A DNA stretch of 64,000 bases from Calendula officinalis (GCA_963853835.1 OY970820.1:81712909-81776908), one strand, 5' to 3'. Shown: positions 46,166-57,668, counted from the stretch's first letter. Numbers and translations are program-made. Notes: generated from the sequence alone by a model not told the origin.

Positions 46166-46732
46166 TATTTACATGAAAATCATGAAATATGGAAGAACGA
46201 TATGATTAGCATTGAAGAAGACGCTTAATGACGGTAGAATAAACGTACAGGACTTACTAGGGTTAAAACCACCGATCCTATTTCTTAGGGATTTCCAAAA
46301 ACCGAAAATTATGATTTGCCTATACTGCCCTTACATACTTAAATTTAAAAATTAAATGAAATTGATTTATCTTGATTCTCATTGGTCTAAAATAGTTCTA
46401 AAAGTTCTGTAGATTATTTTGGTTCTGTATGGAATCCTCTACTTATTATTATTATTAAGGCAATATTTATATGTATTATATTAGGTGAAATATCTTGTAA
46501 ACACAAACCCCGCAAATTATGTTAACTGCCGCCAATCGTCAACCGAAGGGGTGTGTTGGTTGGCATGGCACCCTTTCAACATGTATATAAACCTTGTAGT
46601 CTCTGTAAATAAAGTATCGATCAATAAAAGTTTACTCTTTGAATATTCCTTTGTGTTTTGTACAATTGATAAACTACCCTCTGTTTTGTGTCTTACCGCC
46701 GGAAAACTATAACTCTAGAAATTGATCGACAT

Positions 46733-48445
46733 GGCCAGTAACAATCAAAATCCCCACGGGCACATTCCTCGGGATTTCAGGCACCGTCGATGCTTTATTC
46801 GAACAAAAGAAAAACCCACGTTCTTCCTTCCCGATCATCCCTAATTCATCATATCGTCTAAATAAGAACCCTCGTTCATTTAACTTAAAGAAAAACCATA
46901 ACCCACGATCAACACTTCACCGGGTTTTCTCATCACCAACGACAGCTTCTGTTTCATTTCAGAAAGGTGATAAGTTCACATCAAATGTTTTAGATGTTCA
47001 GATTACGGACACTACGCCAACAAATGCCCACGCAAAACGGCGAATGGGCATGCTTCATATCCGTCACCGACAACAACCGTCGCCGGAAAATGGTCACCGA
47101 TTAATGTTACCGGGAACTACACGACATTACCGTCGCCAACACCTTTACATGAAAAGACTGAAAAGGCAGAAACTTGGGATGAAGGAAAGTGGCTTATGAA
47201 GAACAATGATCGTGATCATTTTTGGAACATGAAGAACATTGACTGTTTGCATGAAGAAAATAATTATCACAAGACATATGCTGAAGTGGTAAAAACCCTG
47301 TACAAATATAACCCACCGATGAAAAATCCAATTACTTATGAACGTGGTTCTATTAGCAATTACCAAACAAAACCAAGTTATGACTCAGTAAATGAAAGAG
47401 AGAAAAGGCTAAGAAACATTAGCAACAAGTTGCTCAAAGTGGACCATCAAATCAAATTTAAAAGAAGCAAAGGTCTTGCAAAAATACAACAAGATCTCAA
47501 CATCCTTAGCAATGACAAAGGGAAACACCCTATTATAAGTCCACTTGAACCGTTTAGTAATAACCATGTCGATCGAGTCATCATTAATGGTGATTATATA
47601 GTAGAGGGTACCGACAAAGGAAATTGTAACACTACTTGGTATGTAAATTCTAAAATTAGTAGGCACATGACTCCCGATCCAAGTATGTTTACACACTCGA
47701 AAGATGTATTTACAACCCAAAAGGAAGACACCTACACTATTCCAATTTTTAAAATTGGAGAAGTGGAACTACAAATGCAACAAACGGCATTAATTTGTCA
47801 TACCTCATGTGTTATATGCTCCAAACATCAACATTAACGTTCTTAGCATGAGCCAACTCATTCTACAAGGTTGTGAAGTTACAATAAAAGACTCCAAGTG
47901 TGTACTGTCTCGTAGTTTTCAACAAATCGATGATGATCAATCACAAGACAATGAAGAAAAGCTCGAAGAGAGTTTCGAATTCGAAGGAAAGTCTATACCA
48001 ATAAGTATAAACTCACTTGATCAATTCATTGTCTTTATGTTTTTTACAAGCTACGATTCAATATGCTACAAGAACAAAAGATTATTCGAAAGGAAGTTCA
48101 AGGAAGCAATAAAATGGTTTCACCAAACAAAAAAGGGTGAAACACCAAGTTTTCCACCAATGGTTGGAGCCTGGAGGACTTGACATTAGTTTACTTGACT
48201 TATATAAACTAACCATTGAGGTAGGAGGCTATGAAAGGTTAACAAAAGAAGATGAGGTTGGGATTGTTTTTGGTTATCCCATAAGTTATGGTCAAGATTT
48301 CAAAAAAGTATATGAAGATTACCTCTTAGTACCACAACAATTCTATGAGTTTGGACTCCCAATACTCATTAAGGAAAGAGGTGTAAGCAATTATGACAAA
48401 GATCACCTACAAGAGGAAGCACCAAACCAAGATCCAACTCAATAA
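46733..48445 (+). pseudogene. gag zinc knuckle / protease-like / ARID fusion, frameshifted
   Basis: Starts MASNNQNPHGHIPRDFRHRR. A gag CX2CX4HX4C knuckle, CFRCSDYGHYANKC, lies at about 46986-47027. A linker leads to the Copia retropepsin-like beta-barrel: WYVNSKISRHMTPDPSMF (about 47638), where the D-S-G of the family is N-S-K, then VLYAPNININVLSMSQL (about 47808). The last part is an ARID/BRIGHT DNA-binding domain: FPPMVG, then GGLDISLLDLYKLTIEVGGY and the FKKVYEDYLLVPQQFYEF helix (about 48150-48355). At least three slips (46,840-46,985; near 47,810; near 48,170) break the frame. In the parent form this would be a nucleic-acid-binding protein with no catalytic protease. It ends about 90 bp before the 3' LTR. 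Confidence 0.8.
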
Positions 48446-48537
48446 GATATAAAAGTGAAAGTCGAAGAAGATGACAACGTCATATTTTGAAGTGAAGTTA
48501 ATCAAGAATCACAAGTACAATTTGGCATTTAGGGGGA

Positions 48538-48931
48538 TGTTGGAAATCCTTCTAAATACCAAATTGATTATGATATTATTATTATTATTATTATTATTAC
48601 GACGATATTTATATGTATTATATTAGGTGAAATATCTTGTAAACACAAACGGTGATAAACCGTCTTTGTGTCTCCCGCAAATTATGTTAACTGCCGCCAA
48701 CCGTCAACCGAAGGGGTGTGTTGGTTGGCATGACACCCTTTCAACATGTATATAAACCTTGTAATCTCTCTAAATAAAGTATCGATCAATAAAAGTTTAC
48801 TCTTTGAATATTCCTTTGTGTTTTGTACAATTGATAAACTACCCTCTGATTTGTGTCTTACCGGAATTACCACCGGAAAACTATAATTCTAGAAATTGAT
48901 CGACATGGCCAGTAACAACCAAAATCGAACA
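48538..48931 (+). repeat. 3' LTR of the ARID element
   Basis: 394 bp, TGTTGG to CGAACA, uninterrupted. It contains an (ATT)n tract at 48577-48600, longer than the remnant in the 5' copy. Followed by ATAAA, the target duplication. Confidence 0.75.
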
Positions 48932-49564
48932 ATAAAAAGTTGACAAAAATATTCAGATATACTTTCATCCGACTATACACTTGTAAGTTTGCTGTTTGCA
49001 TTCATATATGACACGCTTCTGCCATTGGTTAACCAGAGTAGAAAGATAACTAGTAAAAAATGTTTCACATCTTTTAGCGTTGATTGTTTATGCTATATAA
49101 TTCTACTAAACTAGACAAAAAGCATATTGACATCATTATAGAAATTAAGTGTATAATCTTTTAAATAAATTTATTGTGCAAGAAAAACTACTAATACAAT
49201 ATTGACATTTTTTTTATCCATTTACGCACACAATAACAAAATTCCTTTAGATTTTATTAAAATGGTATTCCTAGATCTCCATTGGGGTTGTTTATACTCG
49301 TAATATACATGACCTAACGGTTGCCGTAGCTATTTTCAAACTTATGATTATCTGGTAAATGTTTATCCAGGAAGAGATTGAACCCGTAATGTTTAAGAAG
49401 TCATTTGAAGTTCTTACCACAAACAAAATACATTTAGAAAAAAAAATCCTGTTTTAGTTGACATAGTTTCTACACACAATAGCAATGTATTTTAGTTTTC
49501 AAAAATTGCTAATACAAAGAAATTGTCAAATTACCGAAATAATATAGTTTTCCCCTTTTTATTA
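48932..49564. other. Intergenic DNA
   Basis: AT-rich. No gene or repeat is recognised between the retroelement and the promoter of the next gene. Confidence 0.6.
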
Positions 49565-49712
49565 ATCAATGGGCCTGAAATGATCGCAAAACATCATATT
49601 AATTGGGCTTTTAAATGCTCATTGAGCCCAGCTATAAATACGTGAGTACATCATCACTCCTAGCTATCCATAAACCCTTCCACCACTCACTGAAACAACC
49701 GTATCCAGAAAC
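49565..49712 (+). promoter_or_regulatory. Promoter of the MORF gene: site II motifs and TATA box
   Basis: ATGGGCCTG (about 49568), TTGGGCTTT (about 49602) and GAGCCCAG (about 49624) are TGGGCY 'site II' elements, typical of TCP-controlled genes for organelle and ribosomal functions. A TATA box, TATAAATA, is at 49633-49640, about 73 bp before the ATG. Confidence 0.7.
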
Positions 49713-50900
49713 ATGTCGGCGACAACGGCAGCGGCTATCGGCCGATCACTCCTAACCTTCCGATCAACACCTTCATACGTCATGTTTTCTCGACGTCTCT
49801 TTTCTTCTTCATCTTCCATAGCTACAGCTCCGCCTCTTCCCGGATTCACTCGTCCTCTCCGATCGACGGTATCTCTTTCACACTCTCTCCGAGTTGCCGC
49901 ACCCTCCGCGGTTCGTCTGAACCTTATCCGGTGCCGTGTGAACCGCTCTGGAGGTGCGTACTCACCGCTTAACTCCGGTTCAAATTTCAGTGATCGACCG
50001 CCGACTGAGATGGCGCCGTTGTTCCCTGGATGTGATTACGAGCATTGGTTGATCGTGATGGATAAACCTGGCGGTGAAGGCGCCACTAAACAGCAGATGA
50101 TTGATTGCTATGTTCAAACCCTATCAAAAGTTCTAGGAAGGTTCGACATAAACCCTAATTTTTCCATTATAGAAATGACATACAAATGCTTGTTCTCACC
50201 TACTGTTTTATCGATTCTCATCACTTTTGCCAATAATTTCACTAGTTTGTAATTAGTTTTAAACCTTAATTTAACATATACATATCTCCATTTCAACCAA
50301 TGGTGATGGCCTGAAACCACATGTATTTAGGGAAATTCTGTACTCTGTAGAACCGATTATAATGTGCAACAAATAGAACATTTTGTATCGATGATAAGGC
50401 CTGAGAAAATTATCTTTTTGCTTTTTTAATTGTTAGCGAGGAAGAAGCAAAGCAAAAGATTTATAATGTTTCTTGTGAGAGGTACTTTGGATTTGGGTGT
50501 GAAATTGACGAAGAGACTTCAAATAAGCTTGAAGGTTTGTCTGCACCCATCGAGTTTATAAAGAGTGAGTAGTAACAAGATTTAGCTATTTTTACAGGAC
50601 TTCCTGGTGTGCTCTTTGTGCTACCCGATTCATATGTGGATGCTGAAAACAAAGATTATGGAGGTAAGCTTATTTGCCCAACTTCTTAACATATATGAAG
50701 TATGTTTTTATTTATTAATGACCGTTTATTTTTGTTATTCCTATTTTAACATTTCAGCTGAGCTGTATGTGAATGGAGAGATTGTTCAGAGATCACCAGA
50801 AAGGCAAAGGAGGGTAGAGCCCGTTCCACAAAGAGTTCAAGACCGACCCAGATACAATGACCGAACCCGATATGTCAGGCGTCGTGAAAACAGCCGGTGA
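49713..50900 (+). CDS. MORF9: MORF9-like multiple organellar RNA editing factor (DAG family)
   Basis: Four exons: 49713-50140, 50437-50534, 50598-50663, 50758-50900. They give 735 nt, 244 aa, with all phases closing. Residues 1 to about 75 are rich in Ser/Arg/Ala and lack acidic residues, as in an organelle transit peptide. The MORF box spans about 100-200: PLFPGCDYEHWLIVMDKPGG, the YVQTLSKVLG helix, IYNVSCERYFGFGCEIDEET and GLPGVLFVLPDSYVD. The tail is Arg-rich. MORF proteins bind PPR editing factors and are needed for C-to-U editing of organelle transcripts; the PPTEMAPLFPGCDYEHWL block and the tail point to the plastid member MORF9. That assignment rests on remembered family features; a close paralogue is possible. 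The gene looks intact. Confidence 0.92.
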
Positions 50901-52103
50901 TCCCTGCATATCCTAAGTATGTTATGAACAGAATTAATCTTGATAACTGAGATATTACTAGTGGATTGGTTATTGATTAAGTAATGATGGTATCTTGGGT
51001 GTAATCAACAACGTTTCTTATGTTTCTGCAAACATTAGTTGTTTGATTTTTTAATACGTAATTTCTAGTTAAGTATAATGCCGATGTTGTTTTTGTTTTA
51101 ATCGTGTTTCTTATTGGTTCATAATCGTGTTGCATCTATCCTTTTGACTAGCCTGGTAAAGTTCCATTGATGTTGGACAATTGTCCTCGATACTTTTAGG
51201 GTATGGTGCTTTTTTGAATTGAATTGTCAAGTTGTTTAGAATTGTAAATTTGATATGAAATCAGTTATTTGTTTAAGTTGATGCATAATCTAAAATACGT
51301 TTTAAATCAAATCAAAATGCAATAACATAAATGTTAGCTAAATTAATGAAATGATAGATATATTAAAATAGTATCAGATACCTAGTAAAGTTCCATAAAA
51401 TTTTGTTATATTGTTTATTTCACGTCATTTGCTAGTAAGTTGATCTACGATTCCCGTAGCTTCAAAAGCACCTTCCCATAGTGATTTTCTTCTCATGCCA
51501 TTCTCGTCTATCTCATTTTAAAATGTTAAAAAACTTATAATGTTATAATTAAAATGTGCTCTTATACTTTATGAAGTACTATATTAAACATGTGTGAGAT
51601 TACAAATCGTTTCATGTTTAATTTTATTTTTTTAAGTAAATCATAGTCGAACTAAATCAAACTTGTAGCGTACGAAGGAAAATATCCACGTGAAAATATG
51701 TTGCGTGAAATAGTCAAAAAATAATGCACGTTACTGAACTAAATAGACAAAATATAAAAGGTCACATAAAGCGAAATTTAATTAGAATTTTTATTTCAGG
51801 TAAATCTGTATTTATTTTATTTTATTTTATTTTTGTCTAAAATGGAGATGTAAAAATTGTGTTTTTTGCAAAGATATACAAACCAATTGGAAAATATAAG
51901 CTGTAAGAAGGCTTTTACCTATTCCTGAATTCCGGCGTGTAGGTCAGTAGTCTCCGCCTCTGGCTGCCACTTTTTGCATCTTTGCTAACCTATTATTTGA
52001 TCCGATTGCAACATTAGGTTTTTGATTCCGTTCTTCGTTGTGAATCTTCATCCGATCTGTTGTAACTAATTTGTTTGTTTTGGAACAGTTTCAGATAAAA
52101 ACA
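50901..52103. other. Intergenic DNA
   Basis: Contains the MORF 3' region and the upstream region of the next gene. No other gene is seen. An intron in the 5' UTR of the following gene is possible (TTTGTTTTGGAACAG at about 52072-52087) but not proven. Confidence 0.6.
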
Positions 52104-54601
52104 ATGGTGAGAGGATTGTTGAACAAGCTTGCAACTAAATCGATCAACGTTGCCGGGAAATGGCAACAGCAGCAGCTCCGCCGTCTCAATATCCATGAGT
52201 ATCAGGTTGTATTCCTTCTCCTTTGACCTGCGATTTTTGTAACTTTTACGTATGCTTTAATATTCGTTTTTGTGTTGTTTGTTTATAAATAACATCGCAG
52301 TTCTGTTGTGTTATCATCATCGGCAGATGTTTAATCCAGCAGTTAAACATAAAACAAACAAAAAGAAAAGAATGAGATTTTGAATTTTGGCTTCTATGTC
52401 ATATTTATGATTTTGGCAAAGATATCATGGATTAGGGTTTCAAATATAAGAGTTCAGTATTGAGAGTGTAAATAAACTGACATCACAAGCTCAAATGACG
52501 AAGCAATTTATAGCTATGCATTCTCTTTTGTGATTTACTCATTAATTTTCTGAAATCAGGGAGCTGAATTGATGAGCAAATTTGGTATTAATGTTCCAAA
52601 AGGTGTTGCTGTTTCTTCTGTTGAGGAAGTAAGAAAGGCCATACAAACTACATTTCCCAACGAAAAGGAGGTAAGATTTGGCATTTTTGACCTAAATATT
52701 GTGAACCACCTGTGACATTCCACCATGAGCTATCTGTTTGGGGGATTTATAACAGAATTTTTTATTTTGTTTTTGTTTCAGTTGGTAGTTAAGAGCCAAA
52801 TCCTTGCTGGCGGACGGGGTCTTGGGAAGTTCACAAGTGGTCTTCAGGGTGGAGTTCACATTGTTAAAGTTGAACAGGCTGAAGAGATTGCTGGTATAAT
52901 TTGAAGAGATTGTGTTATTTAGTAGTTAAAGGGTGTCATTAAATACTGAAAATGTTATTAATTTTTTTTTATTTTTGTTATGTTCATGTAGGGAAGATGC
53001 TTGGGCAGACTCTTGTCACTAAACAAACAGGCCCTCAAGGCAAAGTTGTCAGCAAGGTTTTATATTGTTTGTATTTTTATTTTTAATCTTAAATTCATTG
53101 TTGTATGCTTTAAGAAATTATTTTGATTATTATGCAGGTTTATTTGTGTGAAAAAGTGTCTCTTGTGAATGAAATGTATTTCGCCATCACTCTTGATCGT
53201 ACAACTGCTGGTCCTGTAAGTTTGTGTTTCTTGAAAAATTACAGTTATTTTCTGTTAATTTCTCTTTCTTTCTCTCTCTCACACACACACACACTTGTGT
53301 GCTGACTGGACCTTGGATTCTTACAGCTGATCATTGCCTGCCGAGAAGGAGGAACCAGCATTGAAGATCTTGCAGAGAAATTTCCTGACATGATCATAAA
53401 AGTAGGCAATCTTTTTACACGTTTTTCCCTAAACGTTGATTTTTTTTGTTTGACCACTTTGACTTTTTTCACAGGTGCCTATTGATGTTTTCAAAGGAAT
53501 TACAGATGAAGATGCTGCTAAAGTAGTCGATGGTCTTGCTCCAAAAGTAGCTGACAGAAATGCTTCAATAGAACAAGTGAAGAAGTTGTATAACCTTTTT
53601 CGTGAATCTGACTGCACACAGTTGGAGGTGACAATTATTTATAAATTTATTTATTTTTATAACTTTTTGGTATTAATTTTAAACCTTTTTTTAGATCAAT
53701 CCAATTGCAGAGACTTCTGACAACAAATTGGTAGCTGCTGATGCTAAACTAAACTTTGATGATAATGCTGCTTATCGTCAGAAAGAGATATTTGCACTTC
53801 GTGATCCAACTCAAGAGGATCCTCGTGAGGTATAGTTTGTTTGGGATTAAAATGACCCGAATCAACGTGTAAACGGGCCATAATTAGCCGTAAACGGGTC
53901 ATAATTAATGCAGGTTGCAGCTGCAAAAGCAGATTTAAATTATATTGGTTTGGATGGAGAAATTGGATGCATGGTGAATGGTGCAGGATTAGCAATGGCC
54001 ACCATGGATATTATCAAATTACATGGAGGAACACCTGCCAATTTTCTGGATGTTGGTGGGAATGCTTCTGAAGGACAGGTAAGTATTACAATTTGTTTAC
54101 AAAATAAAATAATAAAATATTATTAATTTTGAAATATAATAATATTTTGCAGGTTGTTGAGGCTTTCAAGATCTTGACATCAGATGAGAAAGTGAAAGCA
54201 ATATTGGTTAACATTTTTGGAGGAATAATGAAGTGTGATGTCATTGCTAGCGGGATTGTTAACGCTGCTAAACATGTGAGTTTAAATACTCAAATATGAT
54301 ATGTTATTTCAATAATAATAATAATTTAAATTTTTAAATAAAATGATTTAATTTTTGTTGTTGGCAGGTTTCATTGAAGGTTCCAGTTGTAGTTCGTCTT
54401 GAAGGCACAAATGTTGATCAGGGGAAGAGGATTCTCAAGGTTTGTTTATTTGGGCATTTTTTATTATTTATTAGTTATTTTATGTTCCTGGAAATGAAAC
54501 ATAGAGAAATTGGTATGCAGGAAAGTGGGATGGCATTGATTACAGCAGAGGATTTGGATGATGCAGCTGAGAAAGCAGTTAAAGCACTTAAATCCGCATA
54601 A
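52104..54601 (+). CDS. Succinyl-CoA ligase (ADP-forming) beta subunit, mitochondrial
   Basis: Twelve exons: 52104-52205, 52560-52670, 52782-52893, 52992-53056, 53138-53215, 53327-53401, 53475-53627, 53695-53829, 53914-54078, 54153-54275, 54368-54439, 54521-54601. They give 1,272 nt, 423 aa, the usual plant length. With the alpha subunit it converts succinyl-CoA to succinate, making ATP in the TCA cycle. It has a short basic mitochondrial presequence (MVRGLLNKLATKSINVAGKW), the ATP-grasp start (LNIHEYQGAELMSKFGI), VVKSQILAGGRGLGKF, VNEMYFAITLDRTTAGP, and the ligase signature FLDVGGNASEGQ with VEAFKILTSD and VNIFGGIMKCD. All introns are GT..AG and all phases close. No lesion is seen. Confidence 0.97.
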
Positions 54602-56191
54602 GATTTGATTCTTTTCTATTCTACTTTGGTCAAGTTTTTTTAATTTCACTATTCTGGAAAATAAATACATCAGAATTAGTGGTTGGAGATGATTTTATCT
54701 GTACTGATATTTCCACATCTTAATTTTGTCAAGATTGAATCAAGCAAGCTTGTATACAACTTTAAAAGCTTTTCTGAATTTGAATTCTTTAAATTTCAAC
54801 TTCTTGATCAAATAGCTCTACTGAGTTGCATCAAATAAGAATCATTAAGTTTTGAGGAATGATGAAACAACCTAGCCTAATTCATCTCTGCTTAAAAGTT
54901 GGTCTATTATATGATGAAATCACATGACATTCATCAGAAGTAGAACATGTGAAAAGCTTCAACTTTTGCTCCTGCATAACATGTTTCACAAAAGAAAATG
55001 CCTTTCGTTGCAACTTTTTCTGAAGAAAAATTGTATTGCTTTCTACTAATTTTCCTTACTTAATTCTCTTACGCATAAATAACATGTAAAATTCACTAAT
55101 TCTCTTTCCTAACTTTATCGAACATTTTGTATTGATCAAATTAGTAGGAAGATTTAGTAGATTAAAACAGTCCATCGTAGATTCATTAACCACCTCCATG
55201 GGCCTGCAAATAATTTAAAAAAAATTGTAAAATGCAAATAAAAACATAACTATATATTATTAATCGAATGTACCTTTCCATTTTCTACCAGGATCACAGA
55301 AAGTGCATTCAAGACCATAGCATGTGTAGCTAATCCACAATAAGCAGGTTCTGACTGTGTATAAAAGTGATGCTCGAAATATACAAAAACAAAAGTGTGC
55401 ATTTGTATCATAAGCATAAATCAAATCAAACATAGCATCAACATTATTCGTATTTGCATATAAGTATAAAATTCGAACCACGATCATATATCAAAGACAG
55501 AAGAATACTGACTTTGAAACCAAATAAACCAGCATATTCATAAATTCATATTACAACAGTAAATATTACCATAGACCCATGAAGAACACAGAGAATCCAT
55601 CTCTCATGAACACACATGAAATTGGAATTGAAGTGTCAAATACATTTAGATGGGAAATGGAGGATTGCATATGTAACAAAAATAACCAAACATTTTGGTC
55701 ATATTTTTTTCAATAAGATCAATGTCCTTATTTTCTAACTAGATTGTTGAGTTTTGTTGTAGGACGATCCTGGTTCGGGTATAAACATCATAATAGACCA
55801 AAGATTCACTATCATTAGACATTATTGACCCATCATCTTTGGTCAACAAAGTTAATGACGTCTAAAGATTAACGCACACAAGCATACATAGGCTGAATCA
55901 TACTAAAGTTCAAGTCATGTCACACTGTGCTGACCCACAAACACAATTGTCTTTTTTTTTATTTTTTACCAAATATGTTAATTATAATTATAAAAACATC
56001 AACAAATTCGATACAAAAACTTGTCACAAGAACAGCAACAAACCCATAAGTAAAAAACCTTGCATTTAGGTTTGTCTTTAATACATCGAGAGAGAAAAAA
56101 AGGGTAAAAAACACAGATTCTAAGCAACCAACAATGGGTTTTTTCTCAATAATTCAACAAAATCTTTTAAAAATAAAACAAAATGATGAAA
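54602..56191. other. Intergenic DNA between two 3' ends
   Basis: The flanking genes converge here. No third gene is supported; the short minus-strand frame at 55260-55487 has no recognisable domain. Confidence 0.6.
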
Positions 56192-57409
56192 TTAAGCTGT
56201 GGTTTCCTTCTTAAGCTTTGCGAGCTCTTGCCTTACAACTCCAGCCTTCTGCAAGTTCACAAATTACAATACCAACTATGAGTAAACTAAAGCATAATAC
56301 GAAGTATATATGTTTGTTAATACTAAGATATGAGAGTTCAGTTACCTTAATCTTTGCCAACATGATCTTAAACCTATCAAAATCATTAAGTGAAGCTCTC
56401 TTCTTCTGCACGATAAGCTTTCTTCCCCAAGAACTGCTCTCCCACTTGTTCTTGACATCTGAAAACAATCATAACTTCAGTTATTTAACAAGAAACTTAT
56501 ACAAAATGTAGAACAATTTGATATGTATTACATACCAGCAGCATCCAAAGCAGCAATAAGAGTTTTCTTATTTGGAACTCTTTTAATATCGATTGTGATG
56601 TCTGTGAGTGTAAGTCTTTTAAAGTTCATTTGACCCCTAACCATGTCTGGGGAATCAACAAGAGCCTGCAGATTAACAAGAGGGTCTCATAAAATTCAAT
56701 ATTTTACTATATGGTTATTAACCAAACTTTGATATTACAGGTACTAATAATATGCCTAAATGAAAAAATCAGTCTTTAAATAAGATCAAGTCACTATTGT
56801 ATGCAAACTCAGATACAATAATGCAAACATATAAAAGTAGTAATATTACTTAGTTTTAGTGGAATACCTAAATGGAATGAGTGCAAAACCGGATTTCAAC
56901 AAAAACGCACAAAAACAGTTACAATGTCTTTGAAATAGACTACCAATTAGGCGGCACTATAAGATACTGTCATAAAAGACTACCAATTTACGAATTCAAG
57001 TGGTAAAAATAACAGCTATCACGGCCCAAAAACTACATCTATTTAAACAAGCCACATGTACGACTAAACCTCTACCTATCAAGCATTGTTTTTGCCTAAA
57101 TTTCCTAATTGCATGTAAGAAATGGAAGCTCAATCGGATGCTTATAGCAGTACCAACTACCAAATTAAAGGAAACAGTAACGAACTTATAGTAATGCAGT
57201 CAAGCGAGAATGTAGTTACCCTGTTTTGATCAATGACATCAACGATGACTACGAGCTTTCCATAATCCTTTCCGTAGTTAACAAGGGCGATTCTTCCGAT
57301 CTCGACGTACCTCTTGAACGGCTACAAAATTCAAATTACATGCACATTTGATGAGATACAGGTTACATTACACGTATAGAAAATGAAAATTAGGGTTTTG
57401 TTTTACCAT
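56192..57409 (-). CDS. RPL14: 60S ribosomal protein L14 (eL14)
   Basis: Five exons on the minus strand: 57409-57407 (ATG only), 57321-57220, 56665-56536, 56458-56346, 56248-56192. They give 405 nt, 134 aa, exactly the plant L14 length. The sequence starts MPFKRYVEIGRIALVNYGKD, continues YGKLVVIVDVIDQNRALVDS, MVRGQMNFKRLTLTDITIDI, KWESSSWGRKLIVQKKRASL and NDFDRFKIMLAKIK, and ends KAGVVRQELAKLKKETTA. L14 is a structural protein of the cytosolic large subunit with an SH3-like RNA-binding N-terminal half. The first coding exon is only the start codon, a common arrangement in ribosomal-protein genes. Intact. Confidence 0.97.
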
Positions 57410-57504
57410 TTTTCGAGTCCTGGGTGTGGAAGAAAGGTCGAGGCGGTAGTGATGAAGATAGTGAAAGTTAGGGTTTGTAGCGCGGGAGGTTTTAATAGTT
57501 GAGG

Positions 57505-57600
57505 TTGTAGTTGGGCTGGACTGGGCTTTTATTTTGATGTTCGATATGATTCGTTTCGTGATGTTTAATGGACTTGTAGTCGATGTGTCAGGCCCGAATA
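57505..57600 (-). promoter_or_regulatory. Site II motifs upstream of RPL14
   Basis: TTGGGCTGG and CTGGGCTTT (about 57512-57530) and GGCCCGAA (about 57592) are TGGGCY/GGCCCR-type motifs 100-190 bp upstream of the ATG, as expected for a cytosolic ribosomal-protein promoter. Confidence 0.6.
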
Positions 57601-57668
57601 GGTTTACTTAAATATAATTGAATAAGTTTATTACTAAATAAGTATGCTAATTTACACTCTAACTGATA

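Larger units (their letters stand above)
37850..46443. mobile_element. Autonomous-looking Mutator-like element (MULE)
   Basis: An 8.6-kb insertion in the LTR above. The left end (GGGTTGAAATCCATACAGAACC, then CTACGGAACTCATAGAACC) is matched in inverted form by the right end (GATTCCATACAGAACC, CTACAGAACTTTTAGAAC), an imperfect TIR of about 45-50 bp. A 9-bp duplication (tattattat) flanks it, although it lies in an ATT repeat. Inside are two convergent, intact, intron-containing genes: ULP1-like on plus and FAR1/MURA-type transposase on minus. MULEs carrying ULP1-like genes are known from plants (Kaonashi in Arabidopsis, CUMULE in melon). All splice phases close, so it may be young and possibly active. 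Confidence 0.88.
37802..46805 (+). repeat. 5' LTR of the ARID element, in two pieces
   Basis: Pieces 37802-37849 and 46444-46805 match 48538-48931. The break lies in an (ATT)n tract. This copy lacks about 25 bp present in the 3' LTR (GGTGATAAACCGTC...) and has about 48 bp (46753-46799) absent from it. TATATAAACC at about 46582 is a TATA-like box. The gag ATG at 46733 falls inside the repeat. Confidence 0.7.
37802..48931 (+). mobile_element. ARID-carrying LTR retroelement, 5' LTR split by a MULE
   Basis: Direct repeats begin TGTTGGAAATCC at 37802 and 48538 and end CGAACA at 46805 and 48931. The whole is flanked by an exact 5-bp duplication, ATAAA (37797-37801 and 48932-48936). A purine tract (TTTAGGGGGA) precedes the right repeat. 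Removing the Mutator-like insertion leaves about 2.5 kb, so this is a small element with no RT, RNase H or integrase. Its only coding sequence is a broken gag/protease/ARID frame (46733-48445). It must have been moved by enzymes from a Copia relative. No PBS was recognised. Confidence 0.75.

Noticed and set aside
47196..47837. Reading the 213-codon frame as an independent host gene
   Set aside because: It lies between LTR-like repeats, continues a gag knuckle upstream and a protease-like strand downstream, and is part of one broken polyprotein.
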